Source: SAR324 cluster bacterium (lineage in GTDB: Bacteria > SAR324 > NAC60-12). From it: a DNA stretch of 64,000 bases. A program made the translations under genes and the position numbers. This document shows positions 44,501 to 47,500 of the stretch, piece by piece (within the stretch, counting starts at the first letter, position 1; each line of letters opens with the position of its first letter). Where the stretch lies: the NCBI GenBank assembly GCA_028281495.1, contig JANQJU010000082.1:62001-126000 (forward strand), written 5' to 3'. Below the pieces are notes generated by a model. That model was not told where the DNA came from, did not search any database, and saw only the letters and a list, made by a program, of their open reading frames with translations.

Positions 44501-47500
44501 GTCTGCGGTGTCAACCTTGTCTACGGAACCCAATCCAAGCTTGGTGTCGGCACAAGAGATGGTTCAACAGCCGATGAAACCGAATCAGGATTCGGCATTC
44601 AAACGACATCTCCGGGAGGTGATGGATCGTTATGAAGAAGTGGTACCGCTGCAAATCGAGGGCAAAGGGCCTCTGTTGTTCTGCATCCATCCGATGTCGG
44701 GGGATGTGGGACTGTACACGAAGCTTGCCGAAGCTGCTGAACCGCGTTTCCGGGTGATTGGGATACGGTCAAAAGGGCTGCTCAATGAAGCTGCTCCGTT
44801 GACTTCTATTGAAGCGATGGGAGCCTCTTATGCAGCCATCATCATGGCTGTGGACGAACACGGTCCGTATCATTTGTATGGAGTATCGATGGGAGGCACG
44901 GTGGCTTATGAATGCGCCCGTCAACTCCAACGCGATTCCAAAACCGTGGCAACCTTGTTTTTAGCCGAAGCGCCTTTGATCGAAAATGAGGCACAAGCGG
45001 CGTTGTGGGATTCCGATACGACTCACAATTGGGTGATGAATGCGAATTTCCTCATGATCACCCTCCTTCACATGGACCCCGAATTCCGTCAGAGCAAGGC
45101 CTTGGGGAAAGTGTCGTGGCCTCAATTGGCAATCACGCATTCTGAAATCGAAGGGGTGCCTCCAGAGCAAATTCCTCCTCAGTTGACACAACTCATCCGC
45201 CAGCGTGGCGTGCAGCAGACGGAAGCCATGCTGCTCCAACGGCTGCATTCGATGGCACGAGTGCATCTGGCCAATCTGAAAGGGCTGAATCGCTATCGAG
45301 CCTTTCCGTTGTCCCGTCCTGAAGAAATCCATGCGGTGTTGTTACGAACGCACACGGCCCATGCCACTTCCTCGGAAGTCTACAACCCCGACTACTTGAT
45401 GAACGTTCAGCAAGCCGAAGGCTCCCTGTTGCCATTTTTCCAGGACTGGAATCGGGTTTTGCCTGCATTAAAAACTGGGATTGTGAACGGGGAAAATCAC
45501 TTTGAATTGTTTGGTTCGCTCATCACGGTGCGCCATATGGCCGATCTCATGTTTGAAAGCATGAACCGTTTGCCAGCCTCTCCATCAGGACAAGCACCGC
45601 AGACGCAAGAAGGTTCTCAAACCGCACAAACTCCAACACGATCTCAAGTGATGCGGCCTCCAGGTATGCATCAGGTTCAAACTTCAGTGTCGCCAAATTC
45701 AACCTCGTCAACTTCAGTATCGCCCGCTTCAGTATCACCTCACAGCAAAACCAAAGATCCGATTGCGATTGTGGGGATGTCGGGACAATTCCCCGGTGGC
45801 AAGACGTTGGATGATTTTTGGAACTTGTTGCAAGAAGGACGCTCTGCATTCACGGAATTTCCTAAAAATCGAGGATGGGATGTGGAGCGTCTGTATCAAC
45901 CCGACCCCACTCCTGGAAAGACCTATGTGCGTCATGGCGGTTTTTTGGAAGACATCGATGCGTTCGACCCCGTGTTTTTCCAGATTTCCCCCAATGAAGC
46001 AGAAATGATGGATCCGGCCGAACGATTGTTCTTGCAGGAATCCTGGAAGGCCATCGAAGCGGCAGGACAAGATCCCACCGCGATATCGGGGCAGCCATGG
46101 GGCGTGTTCTGTGGCGGTGGAGGCGATTACACCTTGCGGATCAAAGAACTCACGGGGGTGTCCCCCCATGTGACCGCATCGGGAATTCCAGGCCGGGTGG
46201 CGTACAGCCTGAATCTCACGGGACCTTGTGTTTCTGTGGATGCCGGGTGTGCGTCTTCCCTGTTGGCGATTGCTCATGCGTGCGATTACTTGCTCTTGGG
46301 CAAATGCGAGGTGGCCATTGCAGGCGGAGTGTTGGTCTATAGCACCCCGAACCTCATCATCACGGGATGCCAATCGCGATTGTTCACCCCCGAAACACAG
46401 AGCCGTGCTCTCGACGCCCATGCCGCTGGTATGATGCCAGGAGAAGCGGTCGGAGCGCTGATTTTGAAACCGTTGGCACAGGCTTTGGCTGATGGGGATC
46501 GGATTCACGGGGTCATCGAAGGCTGGGGAAACAATCACAATGGCAAAACCAATGGCATGGCCGCGCCGAGCATGGTTTCAGAAGCTACTTTGTTTGCCGA
46601 TGTTTACCGTCGTTTCCATATCGATCCACAGACCATCGGCATGGTGGAAGCCAATGGTACCGGAACGCCCTTGGGCGACACGATTGAAATCCAAGCATTG
46701 ACAGAAGCCTTTGGGACACCGTCGGTTTCGTCGCAAACCTGTGCGCTGGGCAGCGTGGAAAACAATATTGGGCATTCCTTCCAAGGTTCCGGAATCGCCC
46801 ATCTCCTGAAGGTCTTGTTGGCTTTTCAGCACGAAGAGATTCCCGCAACGCCACATGTCGCGACTCCCAATCCCACGGTGCAGGAGAACGGCAATCCCTT
46901 TTTCATTCCCACTCAAAACGTGTCGTGGAAGGCAGAACCCGATCAGGTGCGACGCGCGGCGGTGAGTTCGTTTGGAGCGACGGGAACCAATGTCCATTTG
47001 GTAGTCTCAGCACCACCGGCCACCCCACTCCCCCAACTGGTGGAGAAGCCTTCCTCGGACAAGCCACGTGTGATTGCTTTGTCTGCCAAAACTCCCGTTG
47101 CCTTGAAACAACGTTGCCAAGACCTCATTGCCTTTTTAGAAGCCCCTGGAGTTCAGCCGCATTTGGGGCAACTGGCGGCCAATCTCTTGTTACGAAGGAG
47201 TCATTTTTCAGAACGGTGTGCGGTGGTGGTTCATTCCCAGCACGAATTGCTGAGCCGGTTGCGGGACTTCCTCAACGGGAAGGAGCATTGGCAGGTTTTT
47301 CATGGCTCTGTGACCAGAACCACAGAGTCTGCGCCGTCCGTATTGAATTTCGGGGCTGTTTCCAAAAGCCTGTCTACTTTGGCGGATGGGTATGTGCAGG
47401 GAGCGGTGATCGATTGGTCGAGTTACTTTTCTGAAGCGGAACGCCTTCCGTTGTCATTGCCCACGTACCCGTTTGAGAAACGGCGTTGTTGGATTGCCCC

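Noticed and set aside
44445..45750. Embedded TE taken as the real end of PKS-B, with KS0 starting a new protein
   Set aside because: There is no stop codon or convincing internal ribosome site and start; the frame is continuous through both domains.
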